From an uncultured Winogradskyella sp. (GTDB lineage Bacteria; Bacteroidota; Bacteroidia; Flavobacteriales; Flavobacteriaceae), in NCBI RefSeq assembly GCF_947498345.1, contig NZ_CANMJY010000007.1:124001-188000 (forward strand): DNA of 64,000 bases. Reading direction: 5' to 3'. Under the pieces are notes generated by a model. The model searched no databases. It was not told where the DNA came from and worked only from the letters and a program-made list of their open reading frames with translations. The position numbers were made by a program, and so were the translations under genes. Positions within the stretch are counted from its first letter, which is position 1; each line of letters opens with the position of its first letter. Shown in pieces: positions 54,341-63,058 of this stretch.

Positions 54341-55138
54341 ATGAAAACAATATTAGTTCCTGTTGGGTCTTCAAAAAATGCAAAATTGCATCTCCAATAC
54401 GCTGTTGATTTTGCTAAAGCATTTGGTGCTAAATTATATGTGGTTCAAATATATAATGTTTATACCAAAGCAGGAACCATGATTAAGGTTGACCATATCA
54501 TTGAACGTGAATCTAAAGCGTTTTTAGAATCTCATGTTGCTTCTATAGACACAAAGGGTGTTGAGGTTATTACCAAAACATTTAAAGGAAAGTTGGTGGA
54601 TACAATTGAGAAGGTTTGCGAATCTCTGGATGTTGATTTAATCATCTTAGAACCGCGCACAAATTCTATTAAAGAAGAAGTATATTTAGGCAAGACCTCT
54701 GGTAAGATTGTAAAACGCACACAAATCCCGGCTTTGATTGTTCCAGAAGGGTATTTTTATAAACCAATCGTTAAAATACTAATTGCGACCAAGTCTGCTA
54801 TTATCAGAAAAAAAGGTGTTTTAAACCCATTGAGCGCCATTAAAAACCAGTTTAAAGCAGTAGTCAATATCCTTTTAGTAAAAACGGCTCACCATAAAGA
54901 CGACGACTTTGTACTTAATGATGATTTAAAAGAAATGGTTACTAATACAACAATTGCAGAACGACCTACGACATTTCAGGCGGTATTAGAACATTATAAA
55001 AATCACAACCCGGATTTATTATGTGTGGTAAGACGAAAACGTGGGTTTTTCTCAAAACTTTGGGAAGATGATGTAATTTTAAAGCAAGATTTTCACAGTT
55101 CTAAAATTCCGGTTTTAGTGTTAAGTGGTTTAAAATAA
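54341..55138 (+). CDS. Universal stress protein (UspA family)
   Basis: 265 residues. The N-terminal half is a UspA domain: MKTILVPVGSSKNAKLHLQYAVDFAKAF, DLIILEP and the nucleotide-binding-like LGKTSGKIVKRTQIPALIVPEG. The second half (about 145-265) is a degenerate second Usp domain (VKILIATKS to SSKIPVLVLSG). This tandem form is common in Bacteroidota. It is divergent from the GNAT gene and followed directly by tRNA-Ala. Confidence 0.85.
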   Translation: MKTILVPVGSSKNAKLHLQYAVDFAKAFGAKLYVVQIYNVYTKAGTMIKVDHIIERESKAFLESHVASIDTKGVEVITKTFKGKLVDTIEKVCESLDVDLIILEPRTNSIKEEVYLGKTSGKIVKRTQIPALIVPEGYFYKPIVKILIATKSAIIRKKGVLNPLSAIKNQFKAVVNILLVKTAHHKDDDFVLNDDLKEMVTNTTIAERPTTFQAVLEHYKNHNPDLLCVVRRKRGFFSKLWEDDVILKQDFHSSKIPVLVLSGLK

Positions 55139-55139
55139 T

Positions 55140-55213
55140 GGGGCATTAGCTCAGCTGGCTAGAGCGCTACGCTGGCAGCGTAGAGGTCATCGGTTCGACT
55201 CCGATATGCTCCA
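55140..55213 (+). tRNA. tRNA-Ala (GGC anticodon)
   Basis: Acceptor GGGGCAT pairs with ATGCTCC (one G-T pair); the anticodon stem CTACG/CGTAG encloses loop CTGGCAG, anticodon GGC; the T-arm contains GGTTCGACTCC; discriminator A at 55213. No CCA is encoded. It starts just after the universal stress gene and is followed by a terminator. Confidence 0.95.
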
Positions 55214-55224
55214 CTCTGAATAAC

Positions 55225-55253
55225 AAGGCTTTACAGAGATGTAAGGCTTTTTT
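55225..55253 (+). terminator. Terminator after tRNA-Ala
   Basis: AAGGCTTTAC (55225-55234) pairs with GTAAGGCTTT through two G-T wobbles, loop AGAGAT, followed by a T run. Confidence 0.75.
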
Positions 55254-55290
55254 ATTTTGATGGTGGTGTAGTGTAGTGGTGCGTTTTGAG

Positions 55291-57798
55291 TTAAAAATAT
55301 ACACGAACAACCGCATTAGTAGTTAAGCCAAGAGAAAATCGTGAGAACTTATTTACTCCATCAACTTCATTGACTCTATAATAATCGTTGATAGCATTTT
55401 GCCTATTAGATATATTCCATACGGATGCACCAATTTCTGACCGAAAGGTGTTACTTATTTTAAATTTGTAAATAGCAGAAGCATCAACTCTCATGTAGTC
55501 AATTAATCTTTGACTATTACCTTCATCGAAATTTACGTCGTCATCATCATTTATTTCATTGCCAACTAATGGAATAGTCGTTGGATTGCCAGTTCTATAG
55601 TTCAATCCAGCTGAAATATTCCAAGATTTATTACTAAACGTTGTACCTAAAGTAACAGAATGTGTGATGTCAAAGTTGCTTGGAAATTCAACATCTTCGA
55701 GTGCATCAAATATATAAGTATTATCCATATAAGAATAACTTAACCAGCTATTGAAATCACCAAACGTTTTTCGACATAGGAACTCAAATCCATAGACTTC
55801 ATAGCTGCCTTTTTCCTTTGCGAATTCGTATTTAGTTGTGAAGCTTTGACTTTGGGTAGTTATACCATCAATAGTTTTGTAATAACCTTTAGCATTCAAA
55901 AGCCAACCGCTATTCTCATACAAAATTCCGACTGAAGCTTGCTTACTCTGTAAAACAGGAATACTATCTTTATCTGTTAGTTGCCATCGTCTTTTTTCAA
56001 TTCCTAAAAAGTCATTTTGGAAATTGACGATTTGCGAAGTGCTTTGGTGTTTAAATTCCCCTTGTGCCTCTATTTCAAAATGTTCCCCTATTGATTTTCT
56101 AACACTTAATCTAGGTTCGATTATCAATTTTTCAAAGCGAGTTAAATAGTTTGCTCTTACACCACCTCTAACTGAAAAGTCATTATTAGGGTTTTTATAC
56201 CAAGCTTGACCAAAGACTCCATGTTCTCTTAATATTTCTTCGTCACGCCTAACAAAACGAGGTAAGTCAATATCGTTTAGGTTAATGACTTCAGTTTCTG
56301 TGAATTGATAACCAAGATTAAAACGCCATCTATTTTCTTCATATAAGTTATTCAATCGAATACTTGTTTCGGAAACAATGTTCTCTTGTAATTGAAGTTG
56401 ATTGTTCAAGACATCTGCATTAAGAGCATCGAGTTTATATTCATTATCATAAATGTTAATGGTTGAGGTCAACTTCTCATTCCATTGTCTTTTATAATGT
56501 AATCCAATTGCTAAAGTATTTTGAGAAATATTACTCCTCCTTGTTTGTGAAGACCCATTTACATCAGCAGTTTCATTGAAGCCCAAGTTGTTATTAATTA
56601 AAATAAAATTCAACCTTATATAGTCTTTATCCGTTGGTTGATATAACCATCTTAAAGAAGCATCATAAAAATCAAACTCTTGGTTTGAATTGATGACATT
56701 GGCGACATTATTATCAGCTTCAGTTTCTTGAATTACTCTATCGAAATACACATCATAAGTAGGTGTTCTAACAAAATCATCTACTGATTTTCTGGATGCA
56801 ATTTGAAGTGATGACTTATTACCTATTGGTATGTTTGAAAATAACTCCGCATTTAAGAAGTTAAGTCCAAAAACACCATTAAATTTTGAATCAATTTGTT
56901 TGTCTGTTTGCATGTGGATTGTTCCTGAAACACCATCTGTCAATGCTACATCCGAACCATTATTAATTACATTAGCAGTTTGTGTCATAAGAGGGTTAAA
57001 ACTTGATATGAGACCAAAGAAGTGACCTGTCTGATACATTTTTATATCATCCCAAAGCATTAAGTTCTGGTCGTTTGAGCCTCCTCGAATATTAATGTTT
57101 GAAACTGTTTCATCAACACTCAAAATACTTGGTAGTGCTTGAACAGTCTGCAAAACATCAGATTCAATAAGACCAGGCAACAAACTGAACTTTTTATAGT
57201 CAATGGATGTTGTCCAGTCTTGTCTTTTGTCAATTCCACGAACCAGATACGTTTCAATAAGTACAGGTGCTATGACCTCTTGTTGGGCAAGCATTGCTAC
57301 TGTTGAACAGGCTTCTAAGTTGAAGTATTTTAATTGACGTTCTATAGTCTTGAATCCAATATGCCTAATGGTCAATATTTCATTTAAGGATTTGAGTTCA
57401 ATTTCAAAATAACCGTTATCATCAGTCACAGCATAAGCAAACTTGCTCGTTACCGTAGCTGAAACGAGTGGACTTTGTAATTCAGAATCTCTAATATAAC
57501 CGCATAATTGAATAGCTTTAGAAATAGTATATACCATATCACTAACCCTCTCAAAGATGAGGTTAGTTTGGTTTTCGAGATTCTTAATTTTAGCTGATAG
57601 TTTTAAATCCTTTGGCATAGGTTCTACAAGAATATCTTTTAGAAGACTGCTTTCATAATTAAAAGTGACTGAGTGAACCTGCGAAATTTCTTCAAGAACT
57701 TTAGAAATAGGTACTCCCTGTTCAGAATTTTGTCCTAATATTTGATATAGTGGAAAGACACTTAATAACAGAAATATGTAAAATCTAGTTCTCTCCAT
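55291..57798 (-). CDS. TonB-dependent transducer with N-terminal STN and carboxypeptidase-regulatory-like domains
   Basis: 835 residues: signal peptide (to about 22, LYQILG), an STN signalling domain (about 30-100, VTFNYESSLLKDI), a CarboxypepD_reg domain (about 105-180, YIRDSELQSPLVSATV), a plug (about 205-310, VLQTVQALPSILSVDETVSNINIRGG) and a 22-strand barrel ending in RVYF with a C-terminal aromatic. STN domains contact FecR across the inner membrane. It overlaps the fecR gene by 14 bp, so receptor, FecR and sigma form one signalling unit. Substrate unknown. Confidence 0.9.
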   Translation of the reverse strand: MERTRFYIFLLLSVFPLYQILGQNSEQGVPISKVLEEISQVHSVTFNYESSLLKDILVEPMPKDLKLSAKIKNLENQTNLIFERVSDMVYTISKAIQLCGYIRDSELQSPLVSATVTSKFAYAVTDDNGYFEIELKSLNEILTIRHIGFKTIERQLKYFNLEACSTVAMLAQQEVIAPVLIETYLVRGIDKRQDWTTSIDYKKFSLLPGLIESDVLQTVQALPSILSVDETVSNINIRGGSNDQNLMLWDDIKMYQTGHFFGLISSFNPLMTQTANVINNGSDVALTDGVSGTIHMQTDKQIDSKFNGVFGLNFLNAELFSNIPIGNKSSLQIASRKSVDDFVRTPTYDVYFDRVIQETEADNNVANVINSNQEFDFYDASLRWLYQPTDKDYIRLNFILINNNLGFNETADVNGSSQTRRSNISQNTLAIGLHYKRQWNEKLTSTINIYDNEYKLDALNADVLNNQLQLQENIVSETSIRLNNLYEENRWRFNLGYQFTETEVINLNDIDLPRFVRRDEEILREHGVFGQAWYKNPNNDFSVRGGVRANYLTRFEKLIIEPRLSVRKSIGEHFEIEAQGEFKHQSTSQIVNFQNDFLGIEKRRWQLTDKDSIPVLQSKQASVGILYENSGWLLNAKGYYKTIDGITTQSQSFTTKYEFAKEKGSYEVYGFEFLCRKTFGDFNSWLSYSYMDNTYIFDALEDVEFPSNFDITHSVTLGTTFSNKSWNISAGLNYRTGNPTTIPLVGNEINDDDDVNFDEGNSQRLIDYMRVDASAIYKFKISNTFRSEIGASVWNISNRQNAINDYYRVNEVDGVNKFSRFSLGLTTNAVVRVYF

Positions 57799-58684
57799 TC
57801 GTAATAATGACCTTATTTGTGTCGATTTTATAGGTCAAATTAAAGGGCTTAGAGATTGATTTTAGGGCGTTTTTAAGATTATCATGTTCAAAAGCACCTG
57901 TGAACTGAATATTTAAATCAGATGGATGCTGAACTTCTATATTGTATTGTTTTTCGAGTTCTATGATAACATCTTCAAAAGAAGCGTTTTCAAAAACACT
58001 CATGTTTTTTAACCAATAAGGCTCTGCAATAGCTATATTGGACTTAATACCTTTTCCTAAAGCCAAACTAAACTCTGTTCCAGCAGGTATTTTGACTTCA
58101 TTATTATTGTATGCTACTTGTACTAAGCCTTCATAACAAGAGACTTTAAAAATACTATCTCTGGATAGAACATTAAACTCAGTACCAAGAACACTCACGA
58201 TTCCAAATGGGGTATTAACATCAAATCGTTCACCTTTTTCTACATCAAAAAAAGCTTCTCCACTTAAATCTAATGACCTATTAGTGTCCCATTTAGAATT
58301 ATTGTATTGTAGCTCGGATAATTCGTTAAGATTAACAGTTGAGTTGTCAGGCAAGGTAATGACTTCATTTTGGGCTAAAGTGGTCTGAAAAGAGCTTATT
58401 TGGTCTTTATTCAAAAATGTAAAGAGTGCAAAACCAACAATAAAAATTGCAGCTATACTAGATACAACTTTTACCCAATTGATAGAATTATTACTTTTGG
58501 AAACTAGTTTTTCATCCAATGCATCAAAAGATTCAACTTTGGCATGTGTGTTTCCATTGAACCTTTGAGCTTCTTCAATAATCTCCTTATAGAGGTTAGC
58601 ATCTTCTAATGCATTGAAAGCCTTTGACTCTTCCTCTGTAAGGTCATTATTTAACCATTTTATTACTAATTGTTCTTTGTTCAT
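57785..58684 (-). CDS. FecR-family anti-sigma factor
   Basis: 299 residues: a cytoplasmic sigma-binding N-terminus (1-70, LVIKWLNNDLTEEESKAF), one transmembrane helix (about 72-92, VSSIAAIFIVGFALFTFL), a periplasmic FecR domain (about 105-200: LPDNSTVNLNELSEL, VSVLGTEFNVL) and a DUF4974 C-terminus (225-299). FecR holds or helps the sigma factor until the receptor signals. It overlaps the TonB transducer by 14 bp and lies 49 bp after the sigma gene. That gap holds a strong candidate promoter. Confidence 0.92.
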   Translation of the reverse strand: MNKEQLVIKWLNNDLTEEESKAFNALEDANLYKEIIEEAQRFNGNTHAKVESFDALDEKLVSKSNNSINWVKVVSSIAAIFIVGFALFTFLNKDQISSFQTTLAQNEVITLPDNSTVNLNELSELQYNNSKWDTNRSLDLSGEAFFDVEKGERFDVNTPFGIVSVLGTEFNVLSRDSIFKVSCYEGLVQVAYNNNEVKIPAGTEFSLALGKGIKSNIAIAEPYWLKNMSVFENASFEDVIIELEKQYNIEVQHPSDLNIQFTGAFEHDNLKNALKSISKPFNLTYKIDTNKVIITNGEN

Positions 58685-58696
58685 AACGTGCTGTTA

Positions 58697-58731
58697 TATT
58701 TTTAAAACAACTCAAAATATAATTGTCCCAA
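58697..58731 (-). promoter_or_regulatory. Shared 35-bp element upstream of fecR (candidate ECF promoter)
   Basis: Read on the minus strand: TTGGGACAATT, 10 bp, TTGTTTTAAAAATA. The first block lies 2 bp after the sigma stop codon; the last block is 12 bp before the fecR ATG. It matches the element upstream of the lipoprotein gene at 28 of 35 positions with the same spacing. GGGACAA resembles the GG-AC -35 elements of ECF sigma factors, so this is probably the -35/-10 of the adjacent sigma. Confidence 0.65.
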
Positions 58732-58733
58732 AA

Positions 58734-59258
58734 TTATTTTCGATTTAGTTCTTCAAGCTCTGCTTTAAGTTTGTTCAAAGCACCATATATTCTATGTTCA
58801 GCCACCTTTTTAGTAATACCCAAAATTTCAGCTACTTCTTTATGAGTTTTACCATCTACTTTACTTAAGATGAATGCAACTCGTTCCTCTTCATTTAATT
58901 CTGATAATGCACGTTCAAACCGCTTTAAAAACTCTTTCTTCCGTAGAACAAATTCTGGGGATTCATTTGTGTAATCTTTTGGTTTTACTTGTTGATACTT
59001 CATTACTATCTTCTGATGTTTTACTTCATTAAGCATCATATTATTTGCTGTAGTATACAAATACGATTTAACAGCTTCTGGCTTTATTTTAGAACAGTTT
59101 TCCCAAAGTTTAATAAATGCTTCCTGTACCTTGTCAGAAGGGTTTAAAAGCTCTCCGTATTTGTAAAACAATATATTGCTCAATGACTGTGCATACTTTT
59201 CATAAAGCTTGGAAAAGCGAATTTTATCACATATATCTTTGTGCAATGATTTTGACAA
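58734..59258 (-). CDS. ECF-type RNA polymerase sigma factor
   Basis: 174 residues of the sigma-70 ECF group. Region 2: FSKLYEKYAQSLSNILFYKYG, DKVQEAFIKLWEN and YLYTTANNMMLNEVKH. Region 4: LNEEERVAFILSKVDGKTHKEVAEILGITKKVAEHRIYGALNKL (helix-turn-helix). It starts at TTG 59258, giving MSKSLHKDICDKIRFSKLY, the usual N-terminus; no ATG replaces it. It is divergent from the acidic lipoprotein gene and upstream of fecR. Its own promoter was not identified. Confidence 0.9.
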   Translation of the reverse strand: MSKSLHKDICDKIRFSKLYEKYAQSLSNILFYKYGELLNPSDKVQEAFIKLWENCSKIKPEAVKSYLYTTANNMMLNEVKHQKIVMKYQQVKPKDYTNESPEFVLRKKEFLKRFERALSELNEEERVAFILSKVDGKTHKEVAEILGITKKVAEHRIYGALNKLKAELEELNRK

Positions 59259-59316
59259 GGAAAAATATTTTTTGATTTTAGAAATGAAAGATAAATAAAA
59301 AAAAATCTATTTTTTC

Positions 59317-59351
59317 TTGGGACAATTTTTTAGTCGGTTGTTTTAAGAATA
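59317..59351 (+). promoter_or_regulatory. Shared 35-bp element upstream of the acidic lipoprotein gene (candidate ECF promoter)
   Basis: TTGGGACAATT (59317-59327), 10 bp, then TTGTTTTAAGAATA (59338-59351), the same two blocks and spacing as upstream of fecR. It leaves about 56 bp to the ATG at 59408. It points away from the sigma gene. Confidence 0.65.
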
Positions 59352-59407
59352 AAGAGCCTAGATAAAGGCAAATCAAAAAACGAACTCGATTAATTAAAAC
59401 ATTTATT

Positions 59408-61192
59408 ATGAAAACATTGAAACCAATCTTACTAATAGTTCTTGGTGTTTTATTTACTATGACATCCTGTAGAACTGAAGACGATTTAGCGGTTGATCCT
59501 CCTACTGAAGAAACAATCGAAGCAAATTCAACAATAGCTAATTTAATGAGTAGAACGGCATCTAATGATGGCTCTAGTGATAACATTATTGATAATGCTA
59601 GTTGTTTAAGTGTTCAACTTCCTGTTACGGTTACAGTTAATAGTATTGAACTTGAAATTAATGATGAAGATGGTTATGAAGACATAGAAGATATTATTGA
59701 TTTGTTTGATGATGATGTCGATTCTGTTGTTATTTCGTATCCTATAACTGTAATCCTCGTAGACTTTTCAACTGTTGTAGTAAATTCAGACTCTGAATTA
59801 GCAGCTCTTACAACTAATTGTGTTGGTGAAAATGAAGATGATGACGATATAGAGTGTATTGATTTTCAATACCCTATTATAGCATCTATTTTTGATGAAA
59901 ACAATGATTTAATTAACACTATCACTATTAATAATGATAATGATATGTATGATTTCATTGATGATTTAGATGAATTTGCAGCAGTAACAATTAACTTCCC
60001 ACTTACCGTGATTTTTGCAGATGGCTCAACACAAACCATTAATTCTATACTAGAGCTAGAGAACGCTATTGAAATGGCAGATGACACTTGTGATGAAGAT
60101 GATGATAATGATTTTGATGATGATGATTGTGATAATTGTACAACCAATGACCTCGAAACTGTTTTTGCTGATTGCTCTGAATGGATTGTTGATAAATTGG
60201 AGCGTAATGACAATGACTTTGAAGACAACTATGTAGGCTATGCATTTGAATTTAATAGTGATGGAACTATTATAGTTACTCAAGGTACTAATACTTTCAA
60301 TGGTACTTGGGAAGCTTCAGGTACAGGTAATAATATTTCAGTAGTTATTAATGTTACAGGTTTATCTGACTTTAATGACACGTGGAACTTACATGAGATT
60401 GAACAAGATGATGATGAAACAAAAGTCGATTTAAGATTAGGCGATGACAGATTGCGTTTTGAAAGCGATTGTTCAGGTGATGGTAGTATTGACGATACCG
60501 TCTTAGTCAATGCCCTTACCAATGGAGATTGGTATATAACATACTTCTTTGATGATACAGATGAAACAGCAGATTTTGCTGATTATACTTTCAATTTTGC
60601 TTCTGATAATACCGCAACAGCGACAGATATGAATGGAACTATCAACGGCTCATGGTCAACGACATCAGGAGATGATACCTCGCTTGGGTTAAACCTAAAC
60701 TTTGGAACTGGGATTCCATTAGATGAATTAGCTGATGATTGGGATGTCCTTGAAGTAACTAACGATATCATTAGATTAAAAGATGTTAGTGGCGGAGATG
60801 GTTCGGAAGACTTTTTAACTTTTGAGCGTGAGCCCTTCGATGGAGGCAATGGAAATGATGACTTGGAGGATATTCTAACTGATGGTTTGTGGATTGTAGC
60901 ATCTTATACTGAAGATACAAATGATCAAACTTCAGATTATGCAGGTTATGAATTGGATTTTAACATGGATGGTACAGTATCAGCCTCAAATGGCTCTAAC
61001 ATTAACAATGGAACATGGTCAGTATTTAGTTCTGGTAATCAAATGACTTTAAATTTCGGAACAGACATGCCTTTTGAGGAATTTAATGATGATGATTGGG
61101 ATGTAATTTCTGTAACTAACACAGAAGTCGTTATACAAGATGTTAGCGGTGGCGGTGGCGGAACTGATACTTTAACCCTTCAAAAACTATAA
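59408..61192 (+). CDS. Acidic multidomain surface lipoprotein
   Basis: 594 residues. The lipoprotein signal ends in TMTSC (C21) and is followed by RTEDD, an acidic start of the surface-export kind. Two tandem modules (about 65-140 and 149-225) share C-x-x-x-x-P-x-T-V and a later P-T-V-I-x-x-D pattern. After an Asp-rich linker (226-243) come three copies of a lipocalin-like module (about 255, 371 and 491 onward) with GTW, DDWDV and DVSGG-GT-TLT motifs. Asp content is very high, so metal binding is possible. Divergent from the ECF sigma gene and probably under its control. Confidence 0.8.
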   Translation: MKTLKPILLIVLGVLFTMTSCRTEDDLAVDPPTEETIEANSTIANLMSRTASNDGSSDNIIDNASCLSVQLPVTVTVNSIELEINDEDGYEDIEDIIDLFDDDVDSVVISYPITVILVDFSTVVVNSDSELAALTTNCVGENEDDDDIECIDFQYPIIASIFDENNDLINTITINNDNDMYDFIDDLDEFAAVTINFPLTVIFADGSTQTINSILELENAIEMADDTCDEDDDNDFDDDDCDNCTTNDLETVFADCSEWIVDKLERNDNDFEDNYVGYAFEFNSDGTIIVTQGTNTFNGTWEASGTGNNISVVINVTGLSDFNDTWNLHEIEQDDDETKVDLRLGDDRLRFESDCSGDGSIDDTVLVNALTNGDWYITYFFDDTDETADFADYTFNFASDNTATATDMNGTINGSWSTTSGDDTSLGLNLNFGTGIPLDELADDWDVLEVTNDIIRLKDVSGGDGSEDFLTFEREPFDGGNGNDDLEDILTDGLWIVASYTEDTNDQTSDYAGYELDFNMDGTVSASNGSNINNGTWSVFSSGNQMTLNFGTDMPFEEFNDDDWDVISVTNTEVVIQDVSGGGGGTDTLTLQKL

Positions 61193-61220
61193 CCTAAAAA
61201 CATATTTAAATTAAAGAATT

Positions 61221-61706
61221 ATGAAAAAAGTATTCAATCTAGGACTGTTATTAATGCTAAGTTTTTCGCTTATGTCATCTATGTGTTCAAGCGATGATGA
61301 CGATGGAAACCCAAACAATAACAGCCAACAAATAGCAGAAATCGAAAGTACAGTACAGTCAGGAACTTGGAGAATCACAAACTTTAATGATTCAGGAGAA
61401 AATGAAACCTCTGATTTCAATGGTTATGACTTTACATTTAACTCTGATGGTTCACTTACAGCGACAAATGGGTCTAATACCCTAACAGGAACTTGGTCTG
61501 TAACAGATGATAGCAACAGTAGTGATGACAGTAGTAGTGATGACGACATCGATTTCAACATTTTCTTTCCTGTATCAGATGACAATGATTTTGAAGACTT
61601 AAATGATGATTGGGATGTAGTAACAACATTATCCACTAGAATTGAACTCATTGATATTAGTGGAGGAAATGGTGGAACAGATATGCTCACTTTCGAGAGA
61701 AACTAA
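61221..61706 (+). CDS. Single-module acidic surface lipoprotein, paralogue of the preceding protein
   Basis: 161 residues. The lipobox ends SSMC (C22), and S-S-D-D-D-D-G follows directly, a strong match to the Bacteroidota surface-lipoprotein export signal. The body is one copy of the module found three times upstream: WRITNFNDSGENETSDFNGYDFTF, GTWSVTDD, DDWDVVTTL, DISGGNGGTDMLTFER. A Ser/Asp-rich insertion lies inside. It follows after 28 bp with no promoter box seen, so it is probably cotranscribed, and the pair ends in a terminator. Ligand unknown. Confidence 0.8.
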   Translation: MKKVFNLGLLLMLSFSLMSSMCSSDDDDGNPNNNSQQIAEIESTVQSGTWRITNFNDSGENETSDFNGYDFTFNSDGSLTATNGSNTLTGTWSVTDDSNSSDDSSSDDDIDFNIFFPVSDDNDFEDLNDDWDVVTTLSTRIELIDISGGNGGTDMLTFERN

Positions 61707-61768
61707 AAAGGTAAATAAATAAGTTAGTAATTTTGCCCCTTTAGCTCCAAATTATTTGATTAATAGCA

Positions 61769-61800
61769 GATCAACCGTAAATTTTACGGTTGGTCTTTTA
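61769..61800 (+). terminator. Terminator after the lipoprotein pair
   Basis: GATCAACCGTAAA pairs with TTTACGGTTGGTC (13 bp, one T-G pair) around a single-base turn, followed by TTTTA. It closes the two lipoprotein genes. Confidence 0.85.
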
Positions 61801-61807
61801 ATTGTAG

Positions 61808-62131
61808 ATTTTTAGATTTACTACTCAAATATTTTCATGGATAATCTTTCTTTATAATATTAATAATCTTGGATCACTAAATGAAGATTTAGAGACCGAT
61901 TTGTATTCGGCTAACTTAAGACTCGCTTTAAACCCCAGAGTACAGTTCAATAGCTTTTATCAATTCAATACTTTTGATGAACAAAGACGCTGGAATTTAA
62001 GATTGAGTTGGGAATATATGCCGTTATCTTTCATCTATTTAGTCTTTAATGATATACAGACAGGCTTATTTGACCCAACAACACAAACCAGGCAGTTTAT
62101 AAGTAAAATAACCTTTTTAAAACAGTTTTAA
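61808..62131 (+). pseudogene. C-terminal remnant of a larger outer-membrane/DUF5916-like protein
   Basis: An open frame of 107 codons without its own proper start. Its residues NLRLSWEYMPLSFIYLVFND and the final TRQFISKITFLKQF read like the last beta-strands of a barrel protein, and fit the C-terminus of DUF5916-type proteins as I remember them. It begins at a stop (61805-61807) right after a terminator, so the rest of the gene is missing. An active 76-residue gene from TTG 61901 is less likely. The 230 bp after it hold only a terminator-like hairpin. Confidence 0.55.
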
Positions 62132-62312
62132 AAAAAATGATATAAACTTCCGTTATGAGGCTTAGTGATGTATTTTGCGCTAAAATGTATAAATTTGCTG
62201 AGGCTAATTGGGTAATATGATTTTACCCTTAGTTTTAAGAAATAAAGTAAGTAAGCTTTACTAAATCACATTAACATAGACGAGTTAAAGTTTTTTGCAT
62301 ACAACTTTTCTA

Positions 62313-62344
62313 AAAAAGTGTAAATCAATAGATATACACTTTTT
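62313..62344 (+). terminator. Hairpin with T run upstream of pth
   Basis: AAAAAGTGTA pairs with TACACTTTTT around a 12-nt loop, with AT-rich flanks. It may end transcripts of the decayed region or form part of the pth leader. Confidence 0.55.
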
Positions 62345-62362
62345 ATTTTAAATGCACGAGGT

Positions 62363-62995
62363 ATGTGTAGACGATTAAAAAAATGGCTTGGTTTTGGTAG
62401 CACTATAAATCAAAGCGAAGAAGATAATATGAAAAAATTCTTAATTGTTGGCCTGGGTAACATAGGTGAAAAGTACGCTAACACCAGACATAATATTGGC
62501 TTTAAGGTTTTAGATTACCTGGCAAACAATGATGCTGTTTCTTTTGAAACCTTAAAACTTGGTGATGTAGCATATTTAAAAATAAAAGGGCGAACACTTG
62601 TTCTTATGAAGCCGAATACATATATGAATCTTAGTGGTAAAGCTGTAAAGTATTGGTTAGAAAAGGAAAAAGTCCCTATTGAGAATCTTTTGGTTATAAC
62701 GGATGACCTTAATTTGCCCTTTGGCACATTACGATTAAAAACAAAAGGCAGTGATGGAGGACATAATGGCCTCAAAGACATTCAAGACAAGCTACAAACA
62801 ACAAAATATAATCGCTTTAGATTTGGTATTAGTGATCGCTTTAGTAAAGGAAGACAGGTAGATTATGTTCTTGGAGAATGGAATGAGGATGAAAATTCTA
62901 AACTAGATGAACGCTTAAAAACTGCTACGGAATTAATAAAGTCTTTTGCTCTGGCAGGTATAAATAACACCATGAACCAATTTAATGGAAAATAA
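62363..62995 (+). CDS. pth: Peptidyl-tRNA hydrolase
   Basis: The core starts MKKFLIVGLGNIGEKYANTRHNIGF, with the catalytic His in TRHNIGF. Asn in PNTYMNLSGKAV and the DDLNLPFGTLRLK and GSDGGHNGLKDI motifs are also present. It frees tRNA from peptidyl-tRNA dropped by ribosomes. The frame opens at ATG 62363, adding 22 residues (basic, LKKWLGFG) before ATG 62429; I recall similar extensions in flavobacterial homologues, so I list the longer form (210 residues), but either start is possible. Confidence 0.93.
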   Translation: MCRRLKKWLGFGSTINQSEEDNMKKFLIVGLGNIGEKYANTRHNIGFKVLDYLANNDAVSFETLKLGDVAYLKIKGRTLVLMKPNTYMNLSGKAVKYWLEKEKVPIENLLVITDDLNLPFGTLRLKTKGSDGGHNGLKDIQDKLQTTKYNRFRFGISDRFSKGRQVDYVLGEWNEDENSKLDERLKTATELIKSFALAGINNTMNQFNGK

Positions 62996-63058
62996 AAAGG
63001 GGTAACGCGTCTACCTATTTATTAAACCTATAAATTTGAATAAATATTTAAACTCATA

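Noticed and set aside
60085..60135. GATGAT-type simple repeat considered as a slippage or phase-variation tract
   Set aside because: It encodes the Asp-rich linker in frame and the units are irregular, so a contingency locus is unlikely.
59866..60228. 120-codon Ser-rich minus-strand frame
   Set aside because: Mirror image of the Asp/Glu-rich lipoprotein gene; Ser runs come from GAT/GAA repeats read backwards.
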